In this document: positions 7,671 through 16,004 of the stretch, one piece after another
Numbering within the stretch: position 1 is the stretch's first letter
Layout: every line of letters starts with the position of its first letter
DNA from: Selenomonas sp.
GTDB lineage: Bacteria; Bacillota_C; Negativicutes; Selenomonadales; Selenomonadaceae
Reading direction: 5' to 3'
DNA: 42,883 nt
NCBI RefSeq assembly: GCF_024693525.1
Contig: NZ_JAILKR010000034.1
Coordinates: 1 to 42,883 of the forward strand
Translations under genes and position numbers: made by a program
The notes under the pieces: model-generated
What the model saw: the letters and a program-made list of their open reading frames with translations, nothing else
What the model was told of the DNA's origin: nothing
Database searches by the model: none

Positions 7671-8648
7671 TCAAGTCCTGTCGTACTTCCGCTCGTAGCG
7701 ATGTACCCAATCATCATGGCCAGTCACGTATTCACGAAGCTTTTCCACCATCTGATGCTCGGCGGAATTCTCCGAAATCATGCGGTAATGACCATCGAGT
7801 TCGTTCTCCATGCTCTGCCAGCCGCGCTGGGGGGTCCAATGATCTCCGCTAATGACCTTGATGGTCGACTCAGGCAGATTGATTGCCAATTTCTGATGCT
7901 TAACATCTACGGCTTTCCCGTTGACGTCCTTCGTTTCCTGCCAGGACCAAAAAATGACATTGTCTTTTTCCATCCGCATCGTCGAAGTGTCGGCAGAAAT
8001 CGTATAGCGCACCCCATCTGGCTGCTTCTTTTCAAAAATATCATACCAGCGATCCTTGGCCTTGGCCCGAGCGGTCTCGCCGGCCCCTTTAAAAGCCCGA
8101 TCAATGGCAGCCGTATAGAAGGCCTCATCGAAGGACTGGCTATTTATTTCCTTACCCTTTTTGTCATTGTCGCGCTCGGCAGGGTCCCGTTTCTCCGACC
8201 AGAATACATTGCCCGCCTTATCGTAGAAATACTCCTCCAGATACCAGCACTGACGCGTCTGCGGATTCATGGAAATAAGCGCCGTACTAAAGGCCAGTTT
8301 GCTAGGATCGCTGAACTTCTTCAACAGCTTGTAGTCCCGCAGGGTATCTTCCGCACCACCATAACTGTAGGCAGTCTTCGTCCATGCCTGAACCTCTGTC
8401 TCATAGCCTTTTTCTCCCGTGGCCGTCTTGCGCGGCTGGGCAACCACCGATTGCAAATCGATGAACTTACTATAACGGTCATCCGCACTGAGCCAATACC
8501 AGTTATCCTGTTCGACCGCATTGTCGGCATCCTGTGCCTGGTCGGCAGCCGCCTCCACCGGAACTCCCGTTATAGCGGCCGGCATAACAACAAGACCTGT
8601 GGCCAGCATACCTATACCTAACCAATATCGCAATTCTTTTTTCATCAT
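7671..8648 (-). CDS. Exported protein of unknown function
   Basis: The 325-residue protein has a Sec signal peptide (MMKKELRYWLGIGMLATGLVVM, cleavage near VEAAA). The mature part is Trp- and Tyr-rich with a long soluble domain that begins with DNWYWLSADDRYSKFIDLQSV, a pattern I associate with Selenomonas-type exported proteins of unknown role. No catalytic motif is visible. Two ATGs are adjacent; AGGTG at the right distance favours the first. A terminator follows, and the region upstream to HydF (8649-8725) is short, so it may be transcribed from within or just after hydF. Confidence 0.72.
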   Translation of the reverse strand: MMKKELRYWLGIGMLATGLVVMPAAITGVPVEAAADQAQDADNAVEQDNWYWLSADDRYSKFIDLQSVVAQPRKTATGEKGYETEVQAWTKTAYSYGGAEDTLRDYKLLKKFSDPSKLAFSTALISMNPQTRQCWYLEEYFYDKAGNVFWSEKRDPAERDNDKKGKEINSQSFDEAFYTAAIDRAFKGAGETARAKAKDRWYDIFEKKQPDGVRYTISADTSTMRMEKDNVIFWSWQETKDVNGKAVDVKHQKLAINLPESTIKVISGDHWTPQRGWQSMENELDGHYRMISENSAEHQMVEKLREYVTGHDDWVHRYERKYDRT

Positions 8649-8725
8649 GATTCACCTCGTTGCCAAGAGAACAATTCATCAGAATATGTTACATTTTACC
8701 GTATTTTGATGCGAACATCAACTAT

Positions 8726-9931
8726 CTACGCCTTTGCGGGCAGTTCCACCTGGTCCAAAATACCCAGCAATTCCGCAATAATAACCCCGTAATTGCTCAT
8801 GGGAATTCCCTGTCGGCGGCACTCTGCCACCCGGCTGAGCACGTACTTGCGATTGAACATGCAGGCACCGCAGTGAATAACAAAATCATACCCCGTCAAA
8901 TCCTGGGGAAAATCTCGTCCCGCTACGATTTGGATATCAATGTTCTCCCCGAGTTTTTTCTTCAGCAGGCGAGGAAGCTTTACCCGGCCGATATCCTCAG
9001 CCAGTGGCCGATGCGTACAAGCTTCCGCAATTAAGATGCGGGCATCCGCTGGCAAATCAGCCAGCTTTTTAGCGGACTTGGTGAAATACTCAATATCCCC
9101 CTTGTACCCCGCAAACAGCACCGAAAAGGAAGTCAATCTGCTCCCAACCGGTTTCTTTTCAAAAACCGTACGGAATACCTGGGAATCGGTGATAATGAGC
9201 TGTGGCGGCTCCTTTAAAAGCGCCAAGGTACTATCCAATTCATCCGTAGTACAGCAGAGCACATGGCATTTCCGGTCCAAAAGTTCCCGCAGCGTCTGCA
9301 CCTGCGGCAAGATAAGCCGCCCCTTCGGTGCCTGAATATCCTGGGGCATCACCAATAGTACCGTATCCCCCGCATCACAAAGGCCTCCAGTAATGCTTTG
9401 CTCCTCGAAATCCTCAGGCAGTTGGCGAATCAATTCATCCCGTACTTTGTCAATGCCAATGCCGTCAGCCGAGCTGACAAAAATCGCCGACAGCCCGGTT
9501 TCATCCTTTACCTTTGCCGCCAAGGCCTGTCCCTTATCTGCCAGCGTGTCAATCTGGCTGATGACGGCTACCACGGGGGTCTTTGCCTCGCGGAACTTCT
9601 TTACCCACTCCAGTTCTTCCATCATATCCGCATCATGGAAAAGCACCAGGGCAATATCCGTTTCCGCCGAAGCTTTCTCCGTCTTCTGTACCCGAAGCTC
9701 ACCGAGTTTGCCTTCATCATCAAAACCAGCCGTATCGATAAATACCACCGGCCCGATGCCATGAAATTCCATTGCCTTGTATACGGGATCCGTAGTAGTT
9801 CCCGGCACATCCGATACCGTAGCAATTTCCTGTCCCGTAAGTGCATTGATAAGGCTGGACTTGCCGCTGTTACGCCGCCCAAACAGTCCAATATGCAGGC
9901 GATTTGCCCGCGGGGTATCATTAAGACTCAA
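8726..9931 (-). CDS. hydF: [FeFe]-hydrogenase maturation GTPase HydF
   Basis: The 401-residue protein has an N-terminal GTPase domain with the P-loop GRRNSGKS (18-25), switch I region VPGTTTDP (about 43-50) and the G3 motif DTAG (66-69). The C-terminal cluster-binding domain has CTH (C305, H307) and HCGAC (H353, C354, C357), the CxH...HCxxC signature of HydF. HydF is the scaffold on which the H-cluster 2Fe subcluster is assembled by HydE and HydG before transfer to HydA. HydE, HydG and a hydrogenase are not in this window. The start is a TTG at 9931, chosen because GAGGAA lies just before it and no in-frame ATG is near; this is an uncommon start codon. Confidence 0.95.
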   Translation of the reverse strand: MSLNDTPRANRLHIGLFGRRNSGKSSLINALTGQEIATVSDVPGTTTDPVYKAMEFHGIGPVVFIDTAGFDDEGKLGELRVQKTEKASAETDIALVLFHDADMMEELEWVKKFREAKTPVVAVISQIDTLADKGQALAAKVKDETGLSAIFVSSADGIGIDKVRDELIRQLPEDFEEQSITGGLCDAGDTVLLVMPQDIQAPKGRLILPQVQTLRELLDRKCHVLCCTTDELDSTLALLKEPPQLIITDSQVFRTVFEKKPVGSRLTSFSVLFAGYKGDIEYFTKSAKKLADLPADARILIAEACTHRPLAEDIGRVKLPRLLKKKLGENIDIQIVAGRDFPQDLTGYDFVIHCGACMFNRKYVLSRVAECRRQGIPMSNYGVIIAELLGILDQVELPAKA

Positions 9932-10041
9932 CGTTCCTCACGCTCCTCTTTCCTCCGTTTTGTTTAGTATAGCATACTCCAATCCAAATATGATACACTA
10001 TAGCTATCTGAAATCTGCAAACCGCAAAGGAGTTTCCTATT

Positions 10042-10617
10042 ATGAGTGATTATACGAATTTTCAAGTCGGCGAACCCTTCCCGCTGCCCATCAAGACTCA
10101 ACAGGACGGCGGCATGTTCCAGGTAGACGCCAACGGCTGCATGTTCATCCTCCAGCTGTCCCACACAGATATCATTGCCATTGAGGCCTTCCGGACCGGT
10201 AAAATGGAACTGGGCCTCTACGAACAGGACGGCCTGCTCTTCTTTCTCTACCAAATCGACGGCATCTTCAAAGAGGGCTGGGGCGATGCGCCCTTCTCCC
10301 TCTCCGGCATAAAAGATGAGCTCATGCCCACCGAAAAAAGCCTGCGGGATTCCGTCATTCACCTCTACCTGGTCGACACCACGCTCCAGATTCTGCTGGC
10401 ACAGCGCGATATCCAACTGAATGATAAATTCATGAGCATCATCCGCAAGCATGTCCAAAAGCAGCAGCAAAAGCCCGTCTCACCAGAAGCCTACCGGAAA
10501 AAAGTCCAGCAAATCTGGGCAGCTAAGACCTCGGCAGCCATGCGGGAAAAAGCCAGTGCTATTCAAGCGGTCAAAATGGATATTTCCATTCCTCAGCCAC
10601 CAAAAACACTGAACTAA
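10042..10617 (+). CDS. Conserved protein of unknown function, 191 aa
   Basis: A soluble protein with no signal peptide or membrane segment. The first 130 residues look like a compact globular domain (FPLPIKTQQDGG, then IIAIEAFRTGKMELGLYEQDG and IHLYLVDTTLQILLAQRDI). The last 55 residues are basic and probably helical (RKHVQKQQQKPVSPEAYRKKVQQIW). I do not recognise the family. AAAGGAG lies at good spacing before the ATG. It is the only plus-strand gene in this stretch and lies divergent from hydF, separated by about 110 bp. Confidence 0.72.
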   Translation: MSDYTNFQVGEPFPLPIKTQQDGGMFQVDANGCMFILQLSHTDIIAIEAFRTGKMELGLYEQDGLLFFLYQIDGIFKEGWGDAPFSLSGIKDELMPTEKSLRDSVIHLYLVDTTLQILLAQRDIQLNDKFMSIIRKHVQKQQQKPVSPEAYRKKVQQIWAAKTSAAMREKASAIQAVKMDISIPQPPKTLN

Positions 10618-10632
10618 ATCAAGACATTAAAA

Positions 10633-10668
10633 GGGCGCCGCTCGAAGGATAATCGAGGGCGCCATCTT
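10633..10668. terminator. Probable bidirectional terminator between convergent genes
   Basis: GGCGCC...CTCGA and TCGAG...GGCGCC form an imperfect stem with a loop of seven bases. On the minus strand it is followed by CTTTTA. It lies between the convergent genes at 10042 and 10678 and could serve either; the T tract is weak. Confidence 0.55.
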
Positions 10669-10677
10669 GCATATTTG

Positions 10678-10911
10678 TTACGCGACACCTACAGCCACGT
10701 TGATATCATTCTCACGGCTATCAAGCCATTCAGCTACTGCCAGATACTCCGCAGATTTGCGATCTGCCGAAGCGAGGCCGACCACGTCATGATGCTCAGC
10801 ATAGTCCTGGAAATTGGTATGTCCCATAAGTCTAGCTGCCTTCGTGAACTGTTTTACGCGGACCGGAATATATACATCTTCCATCCACTGGGAATAAATC
10901 TGTACCTTCAT
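10678..10911 (-). CDS. Small cytoplasmic protein of unknown function, 77 aa
   Basis: The start at ATG 10911 is set by AAGGAG nine bases upstream; a longer in-frame start at 10935 has no ribosome site. The product (MKVQIYSQWMEDVYIPVRVKQFTKAARLMGH...) is soluble, without cysteines or catalytic motifs, and I do not recognise a family. About 275 bp of AT-rich sequence follow upstream to the PHP gene without an evident gene. Confidence 0.65.
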   Translation of the reverse strand: MKVQIYSQWMEDVYIPVRVKQFTKAARLMGHTNFQDYAEHHDVVGLASADRKSAEYLAVAEWLDSRENDINVAVGVA

Positions 10912-10935
10912 GATAATCACTCCTTGTATCAACAC

Positions 10936-11188
10936 TTTGATCGTAATTGATTAAATTGATGAAATAACCATCCACAGCATTTCAACCAATTAACAATCAT
11001 GCAAGTACAATCCTCTGTCTTTGCAGCCTTGTTACAAGTTATATCGTTATTATCATGAAAAACTTAAGCCTCACGTAACAAATATGTAAAACTTATTCAA
11101 TTTTTCTACTTATATTTTACTCGCTTCCGAGCATCCTGTCAATATTATTGTGCGAATATTTTTATTAGTATAAATATATAGTATGTTA
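10936..11188. other. AT-rich gene-free stretch
   Basis: About 250 bp of AT-rich sequence with no convincing open frame, RNA or strong hairpin. It should contain the promoter of the small gene at 10678-10911 and the 3' end of the PHP gene transcript. Confidence 0.5.
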
Positions 11189-12037
11189 TCAGCCAAGGTC
11201 GATAACTTTTCGTTGTTTTCCTACCAATTGGAGGGTAGTGGTATAACCAAATTGTTTGACGTACTCCACCGCCTGCTGATTATAGGCACCGCAATCTTCC
11301 GGCTTGTGGGCATCCGAAGTCGTGATAATGGGCAAATCATATTTAGCCGCGATTTTCATAAAGTCCGGATACGGCGTTATCTCAGCAATGGGGTAACGGT
11401 AGAAGGTCCCCGTGTTGACATCGACAATCATATTGGCCTTCTTCATGGCCTTGGCCACCCGCTCTAAGTAAGGGGTCACATCAAAGTCCGGCAAGAACTT
11501 GAACAGACGGATGTTAAAGGGGTGCCCCAACACATCGTAGAGACCGGAATCCGCCAACTTCTCGGCCTCCTCCGTGTACCATTCATAAATATCCTGCAAA
11601 GAATGCTTCTGCCACTCCGCTATGATTTCGGAACAATCATAGGCCCAACCATGCAAGAAATGGACAGAGCCAATCACATAATCAAAGTCATAGTCCTTCA
11701 GGATATCCTTCACTTTCTCCTGGTCCTGGAAATTGCAAACCTCAATACCCGTGCGAACCGTATGTTCCTTTTGCAGTTCGGCCATAAAGCAGAAATAATC
11801 ATCCAGCGTGTATTTAAATTTATTGGACTTCAACCACTGCTGCTGGAAAGTTCCCATGGCAGAATCGTCCAAAATCAAATCTTCATAATAAAGTTCCTTG
11901 AACTCGGGAAAGGTATGGGAGTGCTCCGAGATACCAATTTCTGCTAAACCACGTTCTTTCGCAGCCTGGAAGAATCCCTCAACCCAAGTTTTGTCATAGG
12001 AACCCTTTTCGAAATGCATATGGTAATCAATTTTCAT
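11189..12037 (-). CDS. PHP-family histidinol-phosphatase-like hydrolase
   Basis: The product is about 282 residues from ATG 12037, chosen because AGGAGG lies 7 nt upstream; an ATG at 12043 is too close to it. PHP metal-ligand motifs occur in order: HMH near the start (H6, H8), SEHSH (37-41), GIEV, GSVHFLHGW, LGHPFN and TSDAH. This is the layout of HisK/HisJ-type histidinol phosphatases (PHP domain, PF02811), which release phosphate from histidinol phosphate in histidine synthesis. Related enzymes act on other phosphates, and no his genes are nearby, so the substrate is a family-level guess. It acts in the cytoplasm. Confidence 0.85.
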   Translation of the reverse strand: MKIDYHMHFEKGSYDKTWVEGFFQAAKERGLAEIGISEHSHTFPEFKELYYEDLILDDSAMGTFQQQWLKSNKFKYTLDDYFCFMAELQKEHTVRTGIEVCNFQDQEKVKDILKDYDFDYVIGSVHFLHGWAYDCSEIIAEWQKHSLQDIYEWYTEEAEKLADSGLYDVLGHPFNIRLFKFLPDFDVTPYLERVAKAMKKANMIVDVNTGTFYRYPIAEITPYPDFMKIAAKYDLPIITTSDAHKPEDCGAYNQQAVEYVKQFGYTTTLQLVGKQRKVIDLG

Positions 12038-12054
12038 TATCATTCCTCCTCATA

Positions 12055-12111
12055 CAAAAAACCTGTAGCCTCATTGTAGCATATCCGCCACCGAAGTTAC
12101 AGGTTTACATT
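12055..12111 (-). terminator. Probable terminator after the Cof-type hydrolase
   Basis: AACCTGTA and TACAGGTT form an 8-bp stem with a long loop, followed on the minus strand by TTTTTTG. It lies just after the stop of the HAD gene and before the PHP gene. Confidence 0.6.
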
Positions 12112-12116
12112 CACTA

Positions 12117-12923
12117 TTAACCACAAAGGCCCTTATCCATAAGTCTTTGGATTCCGCGCAGGACACCGGCCCTGGCATTGCTATCCGTAGAATACCGGGC
12201 CAGCTTTTTGATGTCCGGATGGGCATTTTCCATCGCAAAGCTGTAATCTACTGCTGCTAACATCTCGGCATCGTTTAAGTAATCCCCAAAGGCCGCACAT
12301 TCCTCCGGCTGTATCTGCAAATACTGCTGCACCTGCTGAACCGCCACTCCCTTGTTGATGTCCGCATTCATGACATCCACCCAATAATCACTAGACAGAA
12401 CCACCTGCAAGCGACTGCGGAAAGGTGCCAGCAGCGGGTAGATTGTCTTCACCGCATTCCCCGTCGGGTCAAAGAAAGCCGCTTTGATAGGCTCATCCTC
12501 GATTTGGGAATAATCCGCTACCACTTCCGAATGGGTATAATATTTATCCAATTCTGCCTGAATCACCGCATCGTGTTCAGACTCCAGTACATAGGCATCC
12601 CGTTTACCACAGAAAATCCGATAAACCGCCGGCTGCTGACCTGCCGCCGCCAATACTTGATGGGTAAGTTCTCGGTCCATGGAACTAGAAAACAACTCCC
12701 GGCCCTGATACATCACCATCGTACCGTTTTCCGCCAAAAACAGGAACTCATCCCGATACTTGTCAAAACTGTCCAGCAGCGAAAAATACTGCCGCCCAGA
12801 ACAGGGTGCAAACAGAATGCCCCGCTCCCGCAACTGGCTGACCATATCGTCAAAACCGCTGGGAAGCTCGCCCTTTTCATCCAACAATGTCCCATCCATA
12901 TCCGACATAACCAGTTTAATCAT
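12117..12923 (-). CDS. Cof-type HAD-superfamily hydrolase
   Basis: From ATG 12923 the protein has 268 residues; AGGAG lies 7 nt upstream, while the longer frame to 12980 lacks a site. HAD motif I is DMDGTLLD at residues 8-15, motif II is in CSGR, and the motif IV region contains GDYLNDAEML. The middle is a Cof/HAD-IIB cap domain. These enzymes dephosphorylate sugar phosphates, flavin precursors or other small phosphorylated metabolites in the cytoplasm; the exact substrate cannot be read here. A good promoter lies just upstream. Confidence 0.9.
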   Translation of the reverse strand: MIKLVMSDMDGTLLDEKGELPSGFDDMVSQLRERGILFAPCSGRQYFSLLDSFDKYRDEFLFLAENGTMVMYQGRELFSSSMDRELTHQVLAAAGQQPAVYRIFCGKRDAYVLESEHDAVIQAELDKYYTHSEVVADYSQIEDEPIKAAFFDPTGNAVKTIYPLLAPFRSRLQVVLSSDYWVDVMNADINKGVAVQQVQQYLQIQPEECAAFGDYLNDAEMLAAVDYSFAMENAHPDIKKLARYSTDSNARAGVLRGIQRLMDKGLCG

Positions 12924-12982
12924 AACGGTACTCCTATTGATAAAATTTCGTTCGAAGCATATACTTATTTCGTAACGCATAT

Positions 12983-13012
12983 ATTATACCGTAATTCCCG
13001 CAGGTTTGCCAA
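12983..13012 (-). promoter_or_regulatory. Promoter of the Cof-type hydrolase
   Basis: On the minus strand TTGGCA (13007-13012) lies 18 nt before TATAAT (12983-12988), about 60 nt ahead of the gene. The chemoreceptor gene runs the other way from the same region, so the interval carries divergent transcription. Confidence 0.7.
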
Positions 13013-13118
13013 TGAAAAAATATCGATTCCTTATAATTTTTCCCAGGAAAAAGGATTCTTAACGCATCGTGAGGAATAATAGGAAGAGAAAAGGTGTATT
13101 ATGAAGGAGGTACTAAAC

Positions 13119-13967
13119 ATGGCTTTTCCAGAGAATATCAAAACCGATGAAGACATTTTGAACGCATTCAAAGTGGTAATTCCTTATATCAATAATATTG
13201 TTCGCGAAGATGTTGTCATCGGTCTTACCAATCTCACGGAATATATTGATTATGTAAAAGGCAAGAAACTCGACATCAAAATCGTCCCCGGTATGCCGAT
13301 CAAAGACATTCCTACCATCCAGGAGTGCATCAAGTACGACCGGATTACCTATGACGACCAGGATGCCAGTGTTTACGGCGTACCGATCAAGACGATTTTT
13401 TCTCCGATTCATGGCATAAACGGCAATGTCATCGGTACCATCAGCACGGGCGTAGACATGGAAAGCAACATGAATCTCGTCCGTTCCATTGAAGACATTA
13501 CCACGGCCACCAAGACCGTCTATGATGCCGTTGAGCAGGTCGCCCAGAGCGCTGGGGAACTGGCAAAAGCCGGCCAGCAGTCTGTCGAGCAGGCAAAATT
13601 CCTGCAAGAGCGCAATGCTGACACGCTGAAAGTCATCGACTTCATTACCAATATCGCCGGTCAGACCAACCTGCTTGGTCTCAATGCCGCCATCGAGGCC
13701 GCTCGTGCTGGAGAACAGGGCCGCGGCTTCGCCGTTGTTGCCGAAGAAGTCCGGAAACTCGCTGAACAGTCCCGTGAAGCTACAGAAAAGATTCAGTCCA
13801 CGCTGGCAGAAATGAATGCCGCCGTCAACGAAATCTCCCGCACGATTGAATCAACAGGTGCCATCAGCGAGGAGCAGGCTGCCTCCACCGAGGAAATCAC
13901 CGCCCATCTGGCAAGGGTAACTCAGGCCGCTGAACAGCTCAATAAATTCATCGCTCTGTTTAAATAA
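13119..13967 (+). CDS. Soluble methyl-accepting chemotaxis-type signalling protein
   Basis: The start is ATG 13119, 8 nt after GAAGGAGG (an ATG inside that site at 13101 is rejected), giving 282 residues. There is no transmembrane helix, so this is a cytoplasmic receptor. Residues 1-125 form a sensor-like domain with a cache/PAS-like pattern ([20 protein letters not shown]). The rest is an MCP signalling domain with the hairpin-tip core [20 protein letters not shown] followed by [17 protein letters not shown]. The coiled coil after the tip is short. It would pass a cytoplasmic cue to CheA/CheW. Flagellins elsewhere in the window agree with a motile cell. Confidence 0.9.
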   Translation: MAFPENIKTDEDILNAFKVVIPYINNIVREDVVIGLTNLTEYIDYVKGKKLDIKIVPGMPIKDIPTIQECIKYDRITYDDQDASVYGVPIKTIFSPIHGINGNVIGTISTGVDMESNMNLVRSIEDITTATKTVYDAVEQVAQSAGELAKAGQQSVEQAKFLQERNADTLKVIDFITNIAGQTNLLGLNAAIEAARAGEQGRGFAVVAEEVRKLAEQSREATEKIQSTLAEMNAAVNEISRTIESTGAISEEQAASTEEITAHLARVTQAAEQLNKFIALFK

Positions 13968-13979
13968 AAACGTCAAAAG

Positions 13980-14005
13980 GAACTGCCTCAAGGCAGTTCT
14001 TTTTT
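13980..14005 (+). terminator. Terminator after the chemoreceptor
   Basis: GAACTGCC and GGCAGTTC form a perfect 8-bp stem with a TCAA loop, followed by TTTTTT. Confidence 0.92.
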
Positions 14006-14127
14006 GCAATTTTTTCTCTCCCTATCCAGCAGGAATCCATCACTCTTTATAGAAATTTGCACATATACAACTGCCGTTATATTTCACGTTTTTTCTATAC
14101 CGAACCTATAAGAAAGGATGTGTACGT

Positions 14128-14352
14128 ATGAAAAAAATCAGTTCCGTGATTGCTGGTATGCTGCTTATGCTATGTACCATATGCATTTCTCCAGTCTATG
14201 CCACCGATTATTACATGGGGCAATATTCCAACGGCAACCATGCTTGGCTAATGTCGGATAGCATAAAAATTGGAAACTATCGAAACTTTGAAGTCGCGAT
14301 AAAATCGGTTCGAAATAACGAAGTATGGTCGGCACATATAACAGGACATTGA
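14128..14352 (+). CDS. Small exported protein, possibly truncated, 74 aa
   Basis: A signal peptide (MKKISSVIAGMLLMLCTICISPVYA) leads a mature part of only about 49 residues. Its start, TDYYMGQYSNGNHAWLMSDSI, has the same spacing of aromatic and Gly/Asn residues as the mature N-terminus of the next protein. It stops soon after, which suggests either a small stand-alone protein or a shortened paralogue. The AAAGGATG ribosome site supports translation. The gene lies 32 bp before the next one, so the two are probably cotranscribed. Function unknown. Confidence 0.6.
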   Translation: MKKISSVIAGMLLMLCTICISPVYATDYYMGQYSNGNHAWLMSDSIKIGNYRNFEVAIKSVRNNEVWSAHITGH

Positions 14353-14384
14353 CGAAAATAATCCGCTAAGGAGCGTGGTACATT

Positions 14385-14933
14385 ATGTTGCGAATACTGA
14401 CATCTTGTTTTTTCGCCCTGCTGCTATTTATCCCTTGTTCAATAGGACAAGCCGATTCGCTATATCCGGAAACTCTCGGCAACGGCAATTATGTTCTGGT
14501 CTCCGCCCATCAAGGTGTAGCCAGTTATGCCGATAGAAACTCTGCCATTATCAAGGAATCGCAGCCTCCTGCCTACATGATTGCTATCAATGTGGTCTAC
14601 GTTACCTTCTCCGAAGCCTACTGGCAGAAATATGGAACCTATAACGGAGGCCCCTATACCGTAGGCGATACTTCCACCCATTATTATCTTTATAACTACG
14701 AAAACAAAAAAATGGCCTCTTACGACGACAGCAACGGCAATTGGTATCTTTGGGATATCAATCGTGACCATTCCTATGCCGATGGAGACCCATTCATCCC
14801 TCACACCGCGGAAGTAGCTTTTGTCTCAGCCTGCAAGATGCGTTTTTACAACGACACATTAGGATACAGCCCAATGCTTCAGCAATATTATCGTGTTATC
14901 GATGAAGATTTTTATCGCCGCTTGAACATCTGA
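14385..14933 (+). CDS. Exported protein of unknown function, 182 aa
   Basis: A Sec signal peptide (about residues 1-24) is followed by a Tyr-, Asn- and Asp-rich mature domain (NGNYVLVSAHQGVASYADRN, later THYYLYNYENKKMASYDD). The composition is typical of small secreted or periplasmic proteins of Negativicutes. No catalytic motif is seen. AAGGAG precedes the ATG at an 11-nt spacing, and a strong bidirectional terminator follows. Probably paired with the preceding small exported protein. Confidence 0.7.
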   Translation: MLRILTSCFFALLLFIPCSIGQADSLYPETLGNGNYVLVSAHQGVASYADRNSAIIKESQPPAYMIAINVVYVTFSEAYWQKYGTYNGGPYTVGDTSTHYYLYNYENKKMASYDDSNGNWYLWDINRDHSYADGDPFIPHTAEVAFVSACKMRFYNDTLGYSPMLQQYYRVIDEDFYRRLNI

Positions 14934-14945
14934 ATCCATCAAAAA

Positions 14946-14984
14946 ATCCTCGTTGGCTTCTGCTAAGCCAACGAGGATTTTTTC
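14946..14984. terminator. Bidirectional terminator between convergent genes
   Basis: ATCCTCGTTGGC and GCCAACGAGGAT form a 12-bp stem with T tracts on both sides (TTTTTT forward, TTTTTT on the minus strand). It serves both the exported-protein gene and nirJ2. Confidence 0.92.
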
Positions 14985-15001
14985 GCAATCATTATATTTT
15001 C

Positions 15002-16003
15002 TTATTTCTCCCCACGACGGCCGTGATAGAGGCACCAGGGTTCTTCGGACATGTAGTCACCCTCGTGGTAATAGGCAGCACGGGCGCGGCAGCCGCCACA
15101 GGCACCTTTGTAGTTGCAGGTACCACAGCCACCACTGTAGTCGAGGGTTCTGAGTTTTTTCAAGACCTCGCTGTTTTCCCAGATTTCATCAAAAGGAGTT
15201 TCGTGGACGTCACCGAGTTCCATATTAAGGTAGGCGCAGGGCTGTACCTTGCCCCGCGGACTGATGATGCAGTAGGACAGGCCTGCCAGACAGCCGCGAT
15301 GAAAACGGCTCTTATAGCCCAGCTGGTCGGCAATGCGCAAGAACTGCGGCGCACAAGTCGGCTTGAGTTCGATGTCGACTTCCTGCTGCTTTTTCATAAT
15401 GCGCGTAAGCACATTTTCATATTGCTCAGCCCGCAGGGATTCTTCCTCAATAGTCTTGGCTCTGCCCGTAGGCACGAGGAAGAAGAAATGCACGGCTTTT
15501 GCGCCAAGTTCCACGGCAAAGTCCACCATATCTTCCACTTCTGCCTGATTCCAGTCCATAATAGTCATGTGAATCTGGAAGGGAATTCCCGCCTCACGGC
15601 AGTTCTTCATGCCGGCCACGGCACCGTCCCAGCCGCCAGGGAAATTGCGGAATTTATCGTGCTTCGCTTTATCCAGCGAGTCGAGGGAAATCCCCATGCC
15701 TTTCGCCCCCGCCGCTTTGAGTTTTCCCGCCACCTCCGGCGTAATCAGCGTACCGTTGGTACCAAATACCGGAATCAAATGCAAATCCGCAGCATATTTT
15801 ACCAATTCGAAGATATCCGGACGCGTCAGCGGCTCACCGCCCGAGAAAATCATGATTTTAAAGCCAGCCTTGGCAATCTCACGCAAAAGTTTCTTGGCCT
15901 CTTCCGTATTCAGTTCTTCCTCAGCCTTGCAGCCTGCATCACGGTAGCAATGCGCGCAGTACATATTGCAGGCATTCGTCGTATTCCAGGATATGATTTT
16001 CAT
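15002..16003 (-). CDS. nirJ2: Radical SAM heme-synthesis enzyme NirJ2 (AhbD-like)
   Basis: The 333-residue radical SAM/SPASM protein has the [4Fe-4S] motif CxxxCxxC (C12, C16, C19), FSGGEPL for SAM binding, and a C-terminal auxiliary-cluster cysteine set (C293, C296, C302, C305, C324). Its pairing with the gene just upstream is the NirJ1/NirJ2 arrangement of Firmicutes. In the siroheme-dependent heme pathway the AhbD-like partner oxidatively decarboxylates Fe-coproporphyrin III to heme; this role is family knowledge and not tested here. Its start lies one base after the nirJ1 stop (TAAAATG), so translation is coupled. Confidence 0.85.
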   Translation of the reverse strand: MKIISWNTTNACNMYCAHCYRDAGCKAEEELNTEEAKKLLREIAKAGFKIMIFSGGEPLTRPDIFELVKYAADLHLIPVFGTNGTLITPEVAGKLKAAGAKGMGISLDSLDKAKHDKFRNFPGGWDGAVAGMKNCREAGIPFQIHMTIMDWNQAEVEDMVDFAVELGAKAVHFFFLVPTGRAKTIEEESLRAEQYENVLTRIMKKQQEVDIELKPTCAPQFLRIADQLGYKSRFHRGCLAGLSYCIISPRGKVQPCAYLNMELGDVHETPFDEIWENSEVLKKLRTLDYSGGCGTCNYKGACGGCRARAAYYHEGDYMSEEPWCLYHGRRGEK

Positions 16004-16004
16004 T

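Noticed and set aside
9398..9967. 189-aa plus-strand frame opposite hydF
   Set aside because: It overlaps the conserved GTPase domain of HydF and has no ribosome site.
12924..12980. N-terminal extension of the Cof-type hydrolase
   Set aside because: The extra 19 residues precede the HAD motif without a ribosome site, and AGGAG marks the internal ATG at 12923.
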